Notes under the pieces: model-generated
Told to the model about the DNA's origin: nothing
Database searches by the model: none
Seen by the model: only the letters and a program-made list of their open reading frames with translations
Part shown: positions 35,976 through 45,001 of the stretch, in pieces
Numbering within the stretch: the stretch's first letter is position 1
Layout: each line of letters opens with the position of its first letter
Made by a program: the position numbers and the translations under genes
From: Stappia indica
GTDB taxonomy: Bacteria; Pseudomonadota; Alphaproteobacteria; Rhizobiales; Stappiaceae
NCBI RefSeq assembly: GCF_001696535.1
Contig: NZ_MBQE01000004.1
Span: 186,001 to 250,000, forward strand
Length of the DNA stretch: 64,000 nucleotides
Direction of reading: 5' to 3'

Positions 35976-35999
35976 ATGGGTTCGCCGGACGGGCCGTGA
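35976..35999 (+). other. possible 7-codon upstream open reading frame
   Basis: AGGAGG 4-5 nt before ATG 35976 is one of the best ribosome binding sites in the window, yet the frame encodes only MGSPDGP before TGA. Placed right after a perfect hairpin and about 200 nt before the aminotransferase, it could be a leader peptide or a remnant. It has no run of regulatory amino-acid codons. Confidence 0.3.
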
Positions 36000-36195
36000 G
36001 CATGGGAGCGAAAGGCAGTCGCCGCGCAACATCATTCCCGAAATTCCGCGAAGCTGGATCGATTTGGACGGCGGCGCGGTGTGTGCGGAACATTTCGGTC
36101 CTTTTCCCGCGTGCGCGCGGGAGGCCCTTGACCTTGGCGGACGAAGGGCGTTCGATCCCCTCCAATCGCGCCAAGACGGATCGGGAGCAAAGAAG

Positions 36196-37053
36196 ATGAG
36201 CGAGTGGTCGCAAACCTGGAACTGGATCGACGGCAACTGGATCGAGGGCAACGCCCCGATCATGGGCACGCGTACCCACGCTTCATGGCTGGGCTCGTCG
36301 GTGTTCGACGGCGCGCGCGCCTTTGAGGGGGTGACGCCGGATCTCGATCTTCACTGCCAGCGCCTCAATGATTCCGCGGTCGCCCTTGGCCTCAACCCGG
36401 TGATGAAGGCCGGTGAGATGATGGAGCTGACGCAGGATGGCCTGTCCCGTTTTGCACCCGACACGCCGGTCTATGTGAAGCCGATGTACTGGGCGGAAGG
36501 CGACGGCATCGGCACCATCGCCGGCGATGCCAGTTCCACCCGCTTCGCGCTCTGCCTGTTCGAGGCGGCCCTCGCGCCGAAGGATGCGGCGATCACGCTG
36601 ACCCTGTCGCCGTTCCGCCGTCCGACGCTGGAGACCATGCCGGTCAATGCGAAGGCCGGCTGCCTTTACCCGAACAACGCCCGGGCCATCGTCGAGGCCA
36701 AATCCCGCGGCTTCGACAACGCCATCGTGCTGGACATGCTCGGCAACGTCGCGGAGCTGACCACGGCCAACGTGTTCATGGTCAAGGACGGCGCAGTCCA
36801 CACACCGGCCTGGAACGGCACGTTCCTCAACGGCATCACCCGCCAGCGCATCATCAAGCTGCTGCGCGATGCGGGCACCGAGGTCTACGAGCGCACGCTC
36901 GGCTATGGCGACTTCCTCGATGCCGACGAGATCTTCTCCACCGGCAACTACAACAAGGTGGTTCCGGTCAAGCGGATCGAGGATCGCGAGTTGCAGCCGG
37001 GTCCGGTCGCTCAGCGCGCCCGCGATCTCTACTGGGAGTTCGCGCACGGCTGA
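36196..37053 (+). CDS. branched-chain-amino-acid aminotransferase-like protein (class IV)
   Basis: The 285-residue fold-type IV PLP enzyme has the cofactor Lys in VNAKAGCLYPNN, the downstream LDMLGNVAELTTANVF strand pattern, and NGITRQRIIKLL. It is shorter than the classic IlvE of E. coli (about 309) and belongs to the IlvE/D-amino-acid-transaminase/aminodeoxychorismate-lyase superfamily. Branched-chain transamination is the most likely role, but substrate is inferred. GGGAG 9 nt upstream supports ATG 36196. It converges with the MFS gene. Confidence 0.88.
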   Translation: MSEWSQTWNWIDGNWIEGNAPIMGTRTHASWLGSSVFDGARAFEGVTPDLDLHCQRLNDSAVALGLNPVMKAGEMMELTQDGLSRFAPDTPVYVKPMYWAEGDGIGTIAGDASSTRFALCLFEAALAPKDAAITLTLSPFRRPTLETMPVNAKAGCLYPNNARAIVEAKSRGFDNAIVLDMLGNVAELTTANVFMVKDGAVHTPAWNGTFLNGITRQRIIKLLRDAGTEVYERTLGYGDFLDADEIFSTGNYNKVVPVKRIEDRELQPGPVAQRARDLYWEFAHG

Positions 37054-37084
37054 GCGCTTCGCGCGAAACCTGCTGAATGATCGG

Positions 37085-37124
37085 AGCGGCGGTGCGGCGA
37101 GGGCTGTGCCGCCGCTTTCATTTT
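37085..37124 (+). terminator. terminator after the aminotransferase gene
   Basis: AGCGGCGG (37085-37092) pairs with CCGCCGCT (37109-37116), with further inner pairing, followed by TTCATTTT. It reaches the stop codon of the convergent MFS gene. Confidence 0.75.
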
Positions 37125-38317
37125 GCCTGGGCGCGAGCGGGACGCGGGCCCGAGAGCGGGCCGACCATCAGCGCCGCCAGCACCAGGAGGCTCGCTGCCG
37201 CCATCGACGGCCAGTAGAAGCTGCCCGTGGCATCGGCGATCAGGCCGGCCAGCGTCGGGCCGACCATCTGGCCGGTGCCGAAGCAGGCGGTCATCAGCGC
37301 CATCACCTTGCGCGGGTCGCCGCCGGCCAGCCGCCGCCCCTCGATCAGTCCCAGCGAGGTGATGCCCATGAAGGTGCCGCCGAGCAGGACGGCAGCCAGC
37401 GCCATGCCGGCAAGGCCGGAGAAGGTCACGCTGGCCGCAACGCCGATGGCCTCGGCGAGGCAGGCGAGCGAAAAGGCCCAGGCTCCGCCAAGCCAGGCCG
37501 AGACCCTGCCCCAAACCCAGACGGATCCGGCCGCGGCCAGCCCCACCGCTGCCCAGGCGGGTGCCTCGAACGGGGCCAGCGTTTCCGACTGGCGCAGGAT
37601 CGAGGTCAGGAAGGTGGCGGTTACCACGTAGCCGATGCCGAACAGCGCATAAGCGATCGCGAGGCGCACAAGGGCAGGCGAGATGCGGGCGCGCGCCGGT
37701 GCGGTGCTCGTCGCCGGTGTCGCCGCGACGCGCGGGGCGCGCGCCACCACGAAGAGAGCGGCCCCCACGCACAGCACAGCGGAAACGAGCCCGCAGGCCG
37801 CCCACAGGCCTTGCCAGCCGGCCCCTTGATGGGCCAGCCAGCCGACGGTTGCCGCCGACAGGGCGATGCCGATGCCCACGCCGGAAAAGAAGAACTGGGC
37901 GAGCTCGCCTCGCCCGGCTGCCGCCAGCCGGTCCAGCACCAGTGTCGAGCAGAACACCAGCACGCCCGCACTGGCGATGCCGCCGAGAAACCGCACCAGA
38001 GCCAGCCAAACGAGGCCGCCGTCGACAGCCATCAGTGCGGAGGTCCCAGCGCTGCCGGCAAGGCTGAGCAGGAAGCCGGTGCCGATCCTGTCCTTGCTGA
38101 CCGCCATCACCGCCAATGCGCCGACCAGATAGCCGAGATAATTGGCCGAGGCGATCAGGCCCGCCTGCGAGGCCGACAGCGGGATGGCTTCGCTCATGAA
38201 GGGCAGTACCGGCGTCAGCGCGAAGCGGCCGATGCCCATCGCCGCGGCCAGTGCACAGAAACCGCCGAACGCGAGCAGCAGGGGAGAGGGAGCGACGGGG
38301 TGGGGCTTGGCGATCAT
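37118..38317 (-). CDS. YbfB/YjiJ-family MFS transporter
   Basis: A 399-residue inner-membrane protein with 12 predicted helices. The N-terminal helix contains AMGIGRFALTPVLPFM, a hallmark of the YbfB/YjiJ branch of the major facilitator superfamily. Substrate is unknown; the branch is usually regarded as exporters. A long Ala/Pro/Arg cytoplasmic loop divides the two halves. ATG 38317 is the first plausible start, since the upstream frame is not membrane-like. Single gene. Confidence 0.88.
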   Translation of the reverse strand: MIAKPHPVAPSPLLLAFGGFCALAAAMGIGRFALTPVLPFMSEAIPLSASQAGLIASANYLGYLVGALAVMAVSKDRIGTGFLLSLAGSAGTSALMAVDGGLVWLALVRFLGGIASAGVLVFCSTLVLDRLAAAGRGELAQFFFSGVGIGIALSAATVGWLAHQGAGWQGLWAACGLVSAVLCVGAALFVVARAPRVAATPATSTAPARARISPALVRLAIAYALFGIGYVVTATFLTSILRQSETLAPFEAPAWAAVGLAAAGSVWVWGRVSAWLGGAWAFSLACLAEAIGVAASVTFSGLAGMALAAVLLGGTFMGITSLGLIEGRRLAGGDPRKVMALMTACFGTGQMVGPTLAGLIADATGSFYWPSMAAASLLVLAALMVGPLSGPRPARAQAK

Positions 38318-38729
38318 GCGGGGAAGGGCCTTGCAGGGCTTGGCAATGGAGGGGGCCAACCTAGCGCGGGAGGCATCGCACCGGGAGGGAAAATCTCTTT
38401 TGCGAGCGATAAAGCGGTGAGCGGCCGGTAACCGGCGAGCACCCTGCGGCAAGTGACGATGTCGGCATGCAGCAGCGTCAGGGCTTTGGGAAAAAGGCAC
38501 ATATGCCCGTTGCCGATTGAAGGTCGGGTGCCTATTTTGCCTTGTGTGACAGGCAGCCGACGCGATTTGCGGAAGGTTGCCCGCAACCCGGACCGACCGT
38601 CATCCAGCTGTCGGACCGAATGTCTTACAACCCGCGCAGGCCGCCGCGGCAACGGTGCCCCGGCTTCCGCCTGCGAGTGTCGGCCGTCTGGCCGACATCG
38701 TTCTTTCGCCCCGCCCTGAGGAGGTTTCC
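38318..38729. other. divergent region upstream of sodB
   Basis: This 412-nt region lies between the divergent MFS and superoxide dismutase genes. No coding frame with a good start was found. GAGGAGG lies 5-6 nt before ATG 38730. No clear Fur box or other named operator was recognised. Confidence 0.45.
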
Positions 38730-39329
38730 ATGGCTTTTGAACTCCCGGACCTGCCCTACGCTTACGACGCGCTTGGCCCCTACATGTCGGCCGAGACGCT
38801 CGAGTATCACCACGACAAGCATCACATGGCCTATGTGACCAACGGCAACAACCTGCTGAAGGATTCCGGCCTTGAGGGCAAGTCGCTGGAAGAGGTGGTC
38901 AAGGAGAGCTTCGGCAAGAACGCCGGTCTCTTCAACAATGCGGGCCAGCACTACAACCACATCCATTTCTGGAAGTGGATGAAGCCGAATGGCGGCGGCA
39001 ACAAGCTGCCGGGCGGTCTTGCTTCGCGCATCGACTCCGACCTCGGCGGCTTCGACAAGTTCCGCACGGACTTCATTGCCGCCGGCACCACGCAGTTCGG
39101 CTCCGGCTGGGCCTGGCTGGTGATGAAGGACGGCAAGCTCGCCGTCACGAAGACCCCGAACGGCGAGAACCCGCTGGTGCACGGCGCCGTGCCGCTGCTG
39201 GGCGTCGACGTGTGGGAGCACTCCTACTACATCGACTACCGCAACGCGCGCCCGAAGTACCTCGAGGCTTTCGTCGACAACCTGGTCAACTGGGACTATG
39301 TCGACGAGCTGTTCCAGGCCGCTTCGTAA
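38730..39329 (+). CDS. sodB: iron superoxide dismutase
   Basis: The 199-residue product dismutates superoxide to oxygen and peroxide in the cytoplasm. Metal ligands are recognisable as His in LEYHHDKHH, His in NHIHFW, and Asp and His in DVWEHSYY. Gln in NNAGQHYNH, at the second-sphere position used by Fe enzymes, argues for iron rather than manganese. Length is typical. It is a single gene with a strong ribosome binding site and its own terminator. Confidence 0.95.
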   Translation: MAFELPDLPYAYDALGPYMSAETLEYHHDKHHMAYVTNGNNLLKDSGLEGKSLEEVVKESFGKNAGLFNNAGQHYNHIHFWKWMKPNGGGNKLPGGLASRIDSDLGGFDKFRTDFIAAGTTQFGSGWAWLVMKDGKLAVTKTPNGENPLVHGAVPLLGVDVWEHSYYIDYRNARPKYLEAFVDNLVNWDYVDELFQAAS

Positions 39330-39356
39330 GATCCGGTCGCATCGCTTCAAACGAAG

Positions 39357-39386
39357 AAGGCGGGTCCTTGCGGGCCCGCCTTTTTT
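39357..39386 (+). terminator. terminator of sodB
   Basis: AAGGCGGG (39357-39364) pairs with CCCGCCTT (39375-39382), and the T-run extends to 39386. It is shared with the convergent small secreted-protein gene. Confidence 0.88.
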
Positions 39387-39414
39387 GTATCGTGTCGTCC
39401 ACTTTCCGGTGGGG

Positions 39415-39786
39415 TCAGCGCCGGCTGCACTGGGCCGTGAACACCAGGGTCAGATACCCGGAAATGTGGTTCAGGAACGCCCGGCATTCGGCCTCGCTCT
39501 GGAAGCAGCCTTCGCGCGAGAACTGGATGGTCCGCAGGTCGACGCTCTTGCGGCCGCCGACGATGCCGCGCCACGGGCCGGCAGACGGATTGCGGCAGTC
39601 GGCGCGCGAGCCATAGGTGCTCGGCACATAGTCTTCGTCATAGGTAGGGGCGAAGAGCAGGTCGCCGATGAAACCGGCCTGTGCGGGCACAGCCTGCGAC
39701 AGGGCGAGCGTTGCAGCCAGCGCCAGCGCAGCGGCGCGACCGGCCATGGATCCTGTCTTGCGGAAGGAAGCGCTTGAAGCGGACAT
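39415..39786 (-). CDS. small secreted protein of unknown function
   Basis: A 123-residue protein with a signal peptide (AALALAATLALSQAVPAQA) and a mature part of about 85 residues containing four Cys (RADCRNP, EGCFQSEAECRAFL, TAQCSRR), likely forming two disulfides in the periplasm or outside. No family was recognised. GAGGAG 5 nt before ATG 39786 supports the start. Single gene. Confidence 0.75.
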   Translation of the reverse strand: MSASSASFRKTGSMAGRAAALALAATLALSQAVPAQAGFIGDLLFAPTYDEDYVPSTYGSRADCRNPSAGPWRGIVGGRKSVDLRTIQFSREGCFQSEAECRAFLNHISGYLTLVFTAQCSRR

Positions 39787-39990
39787 GAGGCTCCTCGACG
39801 GGTTGTTCTGGTGGCTTTCCGGCGGCCGGCGCGTGGCCTGGACAGGTCCCGGATTGCCCGCCATCTGGCGGAAGGACTGGGGCGGAATCATGGTAGCTGG
39901 GCCGCGAAGCCGAGCCTGTGAAGGCCGTTCTAGCCACTTTTCGTTTAAGGCGGGTTACGCCTCGATGCCCGAGCCGGACCCTCGATCGGC

Positions 39991-40785
39991 TCAGCCGTCG
40001 AGCCCGGCGAGGAAATCGGCGATGAGGGCGACGGTCGGCGCTTCCGCCTCGCGGTGAGGATTGTGACCGATGCCGGGCAGCAGCACGGCGCGCCCACGCC
40101 CTTCTGCGATGCAGCCGGGATGAGCGTCCGAGCCGAACTCGTCGGCATCCCCATGGATGGCGAGCAGCGGGCAGGCAACCTGTGCCAGCGCTGCGTCCAG
40201 GGTCCAGCCGCCAAAGTCCGGCGACAGCCAGGTTTCCGTCCAGGCATCGACCACCCAGCGTGCCTTGTCGCCGTGGTAGCGGGCAAGCCGCGCCAGTTCC
40301 TCCGGCTGCTGGAACGCAGCGCGCGCAACGCGGATGCCGTCCAGCGTCCGCTCCTCGATGAAGGCCTGCGCTCCCATCGTCACGACGGCAAGACAGTTCT
40401 CGCGATACTGGCCCGCGGTCTCCACCGCCATGCCGCCGCCGACGCTATGTCCGCAGGCGATGAACCGGGTGAAGCCGAAGGCGTTCCGGAGCAGCGGCAG
40501 AGTGTCTTCCCCCTCCGCTGCGATGAAGTCGGCAGGCAACGCGCCCGGAAAGGTATCCGAGCGTCCGAAGCCGAGCCGGTCGTAGGCGATCACCGGGCGG
40601 CCCGTCGCGGCGGCGAGCGCTTGCGGAAAGCTGCGCCACAGATCCACGGCGCCGAGGGAGTCGTGAAACAGCACGATCGGCGCCGGCGCGGTTTCGAGCG
40701 ATGTTTCGCGCCAGAAGACCCGCACGAAGATCGCGCCGCGGCCGGTCTCGATCCGCATGTCGTGGGCAGGAACTTGGTCGGTCAT
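39991..40785 (-). CDS. alpha/beta-fold hydrolase
   Basis: The 264-residue protein has the alpha/beta-hydrolase nucleophile elbow GHSVGGG (Ser), an oxyanion-region VLFHDSLG, AYDRLGFGRSD, an acidic residue in AIHGDADEFG, and the catalytic His in PGIGHNPHRE. It should cleave an ester or similar bond in the cytoplasm; substrate is unknown. ATG 40794 is an alternative start and neither has a clear ribosome binding site. Single gene. Confidence 0.87.
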   Translation of the reverse strand: MTDQVPAHDMRIETGRGAIFVRVFWRETSLETAPAPIVLFHDSLGAVDLWRSFPQALAAATGRPVIAYDRLGFGRSDTFPGALPADFIAAEGEDTLPLLRNAFGFTRFIACGHSVGGGMAVETAGQYRENCLAVVTMGAQAFIEERTLDGIRVARAAFQQPEELARLARYHGDKARWVVDAWTETWLSPDFGGWTLDAALAQVACPLLAIHGDADEFGSDAHPGCIAEGRGRAVLLPGIGHNPHREAEAPTVALIADFLAGLDG

Positions 40786-40941
40786 GGCAGGCATCGCGGC
40801 GGGGAGGGGAGGGAACAGGATGTGCCCCGCACATAGCCGAGGCGCGAGCGGCTGTCCACGCTGCGTCTGTCAGCCGGCACGTCAGGCTTGCAAACCTGTC
40901 GCAGCCTGCCGTCTTGCCGCAGACAGGTAATTTCTTTTATA

Positions 40942-40955
40942 TTCGAATAGTCGAA
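40942..40955. promoter_or_regulatory. A+T-rich inverted repeat upstream of the DUF2892 gene
   Basis: TTCGA (40942-40946) and TCGAA (40951-40955) are perfect arms with a 4-nt spacer, nested in a wider AATTTC/GAAATT pair (40929-40934 and 40953-40958). It lies about 70 nt before the DUF2892 start in an otherwise A+T-rich promoter zone. The shape resembles operators of ArsR-type repressors, which control DUF2892/rhodanese operons in related bacteria, but that link is inference. Confidence 0.4.
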
Positions 40956-41023
40956 ATTAGGGGCGTTGAACTGCCCGCGAGGCCGGAAGCCTTGGGCATT
41001 GACGCGTAAGCAGGAGCCCGCAC

Positions 41024-41230
41024 ATGTCGATGATCACCACCAATGTCGGCAGCGCCGACCGGATCGCCCGCATCGTCGTCGGTGTGGCGCTGATTGCGTT
41101 TGCCCTGTTTGGGCCGGCGGACATCACCTGGAAGTGGATCGGCTGGATCGGCGTCGTGCCGCTGCTGACCGCCTTCCTGAAATGGTGCCCGGCCTACACG
41201 CTGTTCGGCGTCAACACCTGCAGCCGCTAG
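41024..41230 (+). CDS. DUF2892 small membrane protein
   Basis: A 68-residue inner-membrane protein with two helices (IARIVVGVALIAFALFGP and WIGVVPLLTAFLKWC), opening with NVGSADRIAR. It matches DUF2892, the membrane part of the sulfurtransferase YgaP. Two Cys near the end (WCPAYTLFGVNTCS) are typical. The family is linked to sulfide and thiosulfate handling. CAGGAG upstream supports ATG 41024. The stop overlaps the convergent sulfotransferase gene by 4 nt. Confidence 0.9.
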   Translation: MSMITTNVGSADRIARIVVGVALIAFALFGPADITWKWIGWIGVVPLLTAFLKWCPAYTLFGVNTCSR

Positions 41231-41994
41231 GGCTGTCGGGCCTCAAGGTCTGCCCGCAGCCGCGCCACCCAGTCCCGGCTCGTCGCATCGGCCAGCCGGG
41301 CGACGTCCGGTACGGCGGTGTTTGCCGGAGACGAGTCGAGGCCGAGGGCATCGAGCACAAGGCGTAGGGTTGCCGGCGGGTCGGCCGAAAGGGCCTCATA
41401 GGTAAGTCGCAGCGGCGCGATGCCCTGGTCCACGAACCAGTTCTCCCAGTCGCGATCCGCCGTTGCCATGATGTCGTGGGTGCTGCGCAGCAGCTCCGCG
41501 TCGTAGACGGGTTCGCGCGGCGGCGACAGGCGTTCCAGCTCCGTGCCGTCCGAGGCTCTGTGCCACAGGCCGCTCTGCTGCGCCTTCACGTAGGACACCG
41601 CCTGCGCCGCCTTGTCCAGGCGGGTCAGGTGAACGAACAGCGTGCGGCCGAAGGCGGCTTCGAGCCGTGCATGGTCGCTCGGGCGGCTAGGGTGCAGGAT
41701 TGCCAGCTTGTCGCGGAAGAACGCGAAGCTGTGACGCTGGAGGCGTACGCCGAAAATGTCGGTCCCGCCGCGTCCCTCGTCGAGGGCTGCGGCGAATATC
41801 TCGGCGAGAACGTCGCGTTCGTCGCGGTCGGTATCGGCGGAAAGCCCGAAGCGCTCCAGCCAGTCATCCAGTGACGGTTCGTGGAACAGGGAGCTCGGCC
41901 GGCCGGCAGTGCCGGTCGCGGCCAGTAACCGGCACAACAGCGTGCTGCCGCTGCGAGGCGAGGTGCAGATCACATAGGACTGGTAAGGCGTCAT
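41227..41994 (-). CDS. Stf0-family sulfotransferase
   Basis: The 255-residue protein has the 5'-phosphosulfate-binding loop at the N-terminus (ICTSPRSGSTLLCRLL) and the Stf0 pattern SSLFHEPSLDDW, followed by VHLTRLDKAAQAVSYVKAQQ near the 3'-phosphate site. Stf0 enzymes transfer sulfate from PAPS to sugars such as trehalose; alphaproteobacterial members may sulfate surface glycans or small metabolites. Single gene. Confidence 0.88.
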   Translation of the reverse strand: MTPYQSYVICTSPRSGSTLLCRLLAATGTAGRPSSLFHEPSLDDWLERFGLSADTDRDERDVLAEIFAAALDEGRGGTDIFGVRLQRHSFAFFRDKLAILHPSRPSDHARLEAAFGRTLFVHLTRLDKAAQAVSYVKAQQSGLWHRASDGTELERLSPPREPVYDAELLRSTHDIMATADRDWENWFVDQGIAPLRLTYEALSADPPATLRLVLDALGLDSSPANTAVPDVARLADATSRDWVARLRADLEARQP

Positions 41995-42078
41995 TTGGCG
42001 AAAGGCGGGTCGGATGCGGGGAGGGAACCCTTGCCGCCTTTCGTGACCGCAGTGTGACGCGCCGTGCCGTAGCCCTGG

Positions 42079-42639
42079 TTACTTGCGGAAGGTGAGGTCG
42101 ATTGTGCCGACGGTGATGCCGTATTTGCGCACATCGGCGGTGTTGCGCACCGTGCGCGCGTCGACCCGCGTCAGCGTATCGAAGAAGCGCACGGCCAGCG
42201 GTCCATCCTCGGTTGCCAGCTCCGCCGCATAGTTGAAGCGGATGCTCTGTCCGCCGGTGGTGATCGTCACCGGATTGAGCACGTCGGATCGCGTGCCGAC
42301 ATAGCGATTGTCGGCCACTTTCTGGAAGAACCAGACCTTGGTGTCCCGTTCGCCGTCGGCGAAGCGGAAATCCTCACGCAGACGCAGCGTGAAGGTCTTC
42401 GGGTTCCACGTGCCGTGGGTGACGACGGTGAAGGGACGGCGGATATCGGCGATGCCGCTCTCGAAGACGCCTTCTCCGACCGTACGGCCGCGGAAATACT
42501 CTTCGAGTACCAGTGGTTTGGCGGCCGCATGGGCGGAGCCGGCGGCCAGCACCGGCAGCAGAAGCACGAGAGCAAGAACGGCTGCCAGAGCGGAAATGTT
42601 GGCGCGAGCCGCCTCGCGGCAGAAGATCAGCGCGGGCAT
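42079..42639 (-). CDS. DUF3833 secreted protein
   Basis: The 186-residue protein has an N-terminal signal or anchor helix (ALAAVLALVLLLPVLAAG, then AHAA) and a beta-rich mature domain (LVLEEYFRGRTVGEGVF, TLRLREDFRFADGERD) typical of DUF3833, of unknown function. It should be periplasmic. A perfect AAGGAGG lies before ATG 42639. The oligopeptidase gene precedes it in coordinates but is transcribed separately on the same strand, downstream by about 80 nt. Confidence 0.85.
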   Translation of the reverse strand: MPALIFCREAARANISALAAVLALVLLLPVLAAGSAHAAAKPLVLEEYFRGRTVGEGVFESGIADIRRPFTVVTHGTWNPKTFTLRLREDFRFADGERDTKVWFFQKVADNRYVGTRSDVLNPVTITTGGQSIRFNYAAELATEDGPLAVRFFDTLTRVDARTVRNTADVRKYGITVGTIDLTFRK

Positions 42640-42721
42640 GGAAACCTCCTTAGTCGGCTGCTGGCGGCAACTAGCCGCTCATGATGCCGTTTACGGTGTC
42701 ATGCCCGCGCCGGATCGCTGT

Positions 42722-44869
42722 TCAGCCCGTCGCGCCCGCGACCTTCAGCGCGAAGGCGTAGACGAGCGCCACTTCCTTGAGCCGGTCGAACCGGCCGGAG
42801 GCGCCGCCGTGACCGGCTTCCATGTTGGTCTTGAGGAAGAGCGCCGCCTCGTTGCTGCGCCGCTCGCGCAGACGCGCAACCCACTTGGCCGGCTCCCAAT
42901 AGGTGACGCGCGGGTCGGTCAGCCCGCCGACCGCCAGGATCGGCGGATAGGCCTGCGACGTGACATTGTCGTAGGGCGAGTAGGCCGCGATGGTCCGGTA
43001 GTCGTCCTGGGAAGCGACCGGATTGCCCCATTCGGGCCACTCCGGCGGCGTCAGCGGCAGCGTATCGTCGAGCATCGTGTTGAGCACGTCGACGAAGGGG
43101 ACCTCGGCGATGATGCCGCCGAAGGCCTCCGGCGCCATGTTGACCACCGCGCCCATCAGCATGCCGCCGGCCGAGCCGCCCTGCGCGACGATGCGGTTGG
43201 GCGAGGTGAAGCCCTCGTCGGCCAGATGGCGGGCCGCGGCGATGAAGTCGGTGAACGTGTTCATCTTGGCCTGCCGGCGGCCGTCCCGGTACCAGCGGAA
43301 GCCCTTGTCCTTGCCGCCGCGGATATGCGCGATGGCGTAGACGAAGCCGCGGTCGACGAGCGACAGGCAATTGGTGTTGAAGCTCGCCGGGATGGTGATG
43401 CCGTAGGAGCCGTAGCCGTAGAGCAGGCAGGGCGCGCTGCCGTCCAGCGGCGTATCCTTGCGATAGAGCAGCGACACCGGCACCGTCTCGCCGTCGCCGG
43501 CCGGCACCTGCAGGCGCCGCGTCACATAGGCATGCGGGTCATGGCCCGACGGCACTTCCTGCGTCTTGCGCAGCGTGCGCTCGCGCGTCTCCATGTCGTA
43601 GTCGAACACCTGCGCCGGCGTCGTCATCGACGAGTAGGAGAAGCGGATGCGGTTGGTGTTGAACTCGTAGCCGTCGGTGAGGCCGAGCGAATAGGCCTCC
43701 TCGTCGAAGGCGATGGCGTGCTCCAGCCCGTCGGCGATGCGGCGCACGACGATGCGCGGCAGACCGTCTTCCCGCTCCAGCCGCACCATGTGCTTGGCAT
43801 AGCAGGTGAAGGAGAGGATCAGCCGGCCCTCGCGATGCGGCACCACGTCCCGCCACGCATCGGGGCCCGCGCCCGCGCGCAATTCGGCGAGCGGCAGACT
43901 CATGATGCGGAAGTCCTCGGCGCCGCCGTGGTTGGTCAGCAGCAGTAGCGTGTCGCCGCCGTCGTCCTCCACCGAATACTCGGTGCCGGTTGCGCGCGGG
44001 GCGACCGTAAGGGGGGCTTCCAGCGGTACATCGGCCGGGATCAGGCGGACCTCGGACGTCTCGTGATCGTGAATGTCGATGGTCAGGAAGCGGCCGGACT
44101 GGGTCTTGCCGATGCCCATGAAGAAGCCCGGATCGGCCTCCTCGTAAACCAGCACGTCGCCGGCCGGATCCGTCCCGACCTCGTGGCGGAACAGCCGGGA
44201 GGGCCGGTGATTGTCGTCGAGGCGCACATAGAAGAGATAACGGCCGCAAGCGGACCAGACGCCGCCGCCGCCCGTGTCTTCGATCCGCTGGTCGAGATCG
44301 CGCCCGCTGGCGAGATCCCGCACCAGTAGCGTGTAGAACTCCGAGCCCTTGTCGTCGAAGGCCCAGGCAAGGCGTGAATGGTCGGGCGAGTGCGACGCGC
44401 CGCCGAGGCGGAAATAGGCCTTGCCGCTCGCTTCCTTGTCGCCGTCGATCAGGATTTCCTCGGCCTCGCCGCCGCGCTCGGCCGTCTCGCGAGCCATGCG
44501 CACGAGGCGCGGATGCTGCCCGCCGGCCACATAGGCAAAGCCGTAGGCATAGGGCCCGTCGGCCATCGGTACGCTGCTGTCGTCTTCCTTGATCCGCCCC
44601 TTCATCTCGGAGAACAGCGTCTCCTGCAGGCCCTTCGTGTCGGCCATGCCGGCTTCCAGATGGGCGTTCTCTGCTTCCAGATAGGCGCGGATGGCGGGGT
44701 CGAGCGTGTCGGGCGCCCGCATCACCTCCTGCCAGTTCTCCGCTCGGAGCCAGTGGTAGGGGTCCTCCCTGACGATGCCGTGGGTGGTCAGGGTAAGGGG
44801 GCGCTGTTCCGCGCGCGGCGCCGGCGCAGCCGCGGCATCGGAAAGGGGGCTATTGGGTGTCTTCAACAT
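42722..44869 (-). CDS. ptrB: oligopeptidase B (S9A serine peptidase)
   Basis: A 715-residue prolyl-oligopeptidase-family enzyme: an N-terminal beta-propeller (about residues 80-420) and a C-terminal alpha/beta-hydrolase. The catalytic Ser lies in QGGSAGGMLMG, the Asp near LTDPRVTYWEP, and the His in MEAGHGGASGR. YGYGSYGITIPASF and HIRGGKDKGFRWY are diagnostic for oligopeptidase B, which cuts short peptides after Arg/Lys in the cytoplasm. ATG 44869 has no clear ribosome binding site, and the frame remains open upstream. Confidence 0.93.
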   Translation of the reverse strand: MLKTPNSPLSDAAAAPAPRAEQRPLTLTTHGIVREDPYHWLRAENWQEVMRAPDTLDPAIRAYLEAENAHLEAGMADTKGLQETLFSEMKGRIKEDDSSVPMADGPYAYGFAYVAGGQHPRLVRMARETAERGGEAEEILIDGDKEASGKAYFRLGGASHSPDHSRLAWAFDDKGSEFYTLLVRDLASGRDLDQRIEDTGGGGVWSACGRYLFYVRLDDNHRPSRLFRHEVGTDPAGDVLVYEEADPGFFMGIGKTQSGRFLTIDIHDHETSEVRLIPADVPLEAPLTVAPRATGTEYSVEDDGGDTLLLLTNHGGAEDFRIMSLPLAELRAGAGPDAWRDVVPHREGRLILSFTCYAKHMVRLEREDGLPRIVVRRIADGLEHAIAFDEEAYSLGLTDGYEFNTNRIRFSYSSMTTPAQVFDYDMETRERTLRKTQEVPSGHDPHAYVTRRLQVPAGDGETVPVSLLYRKDTPLDGSAPCLLYGYGSYGITIPASFNTNCLSLVDRGFVYAIAHIRGGKDKGFRWYRDGRRQAKMNTFTDFIAAARHLADEGFTSPNRIVAQGGSAGGMLMGAVVNMAPEAFGGIIAEVPFVDVLNTMLDDTLPLTPPEWPEWGNPVASQDDYRTIAAYSPYDNVTSQAYPPILAVGGLTDPRVTYWEPAKWVARLRERRSNEAALFLKTNMEAGHGGASGRFDRLKEVALVYAFALKVAGATG

Positions 44870-45001
44870 GGAGCGGAGGTAGGCGCTTTCATGGACCTTG
44901 GCAAGGGTGGCATCGCGCCGCGAAACGCTGGGCGCGTCATTCGTTGCGGCCTCGGATCGCGCAGGTGCACAAGCGTGCCCGTGTGTGATAAAAGCGCCCC
45001 C

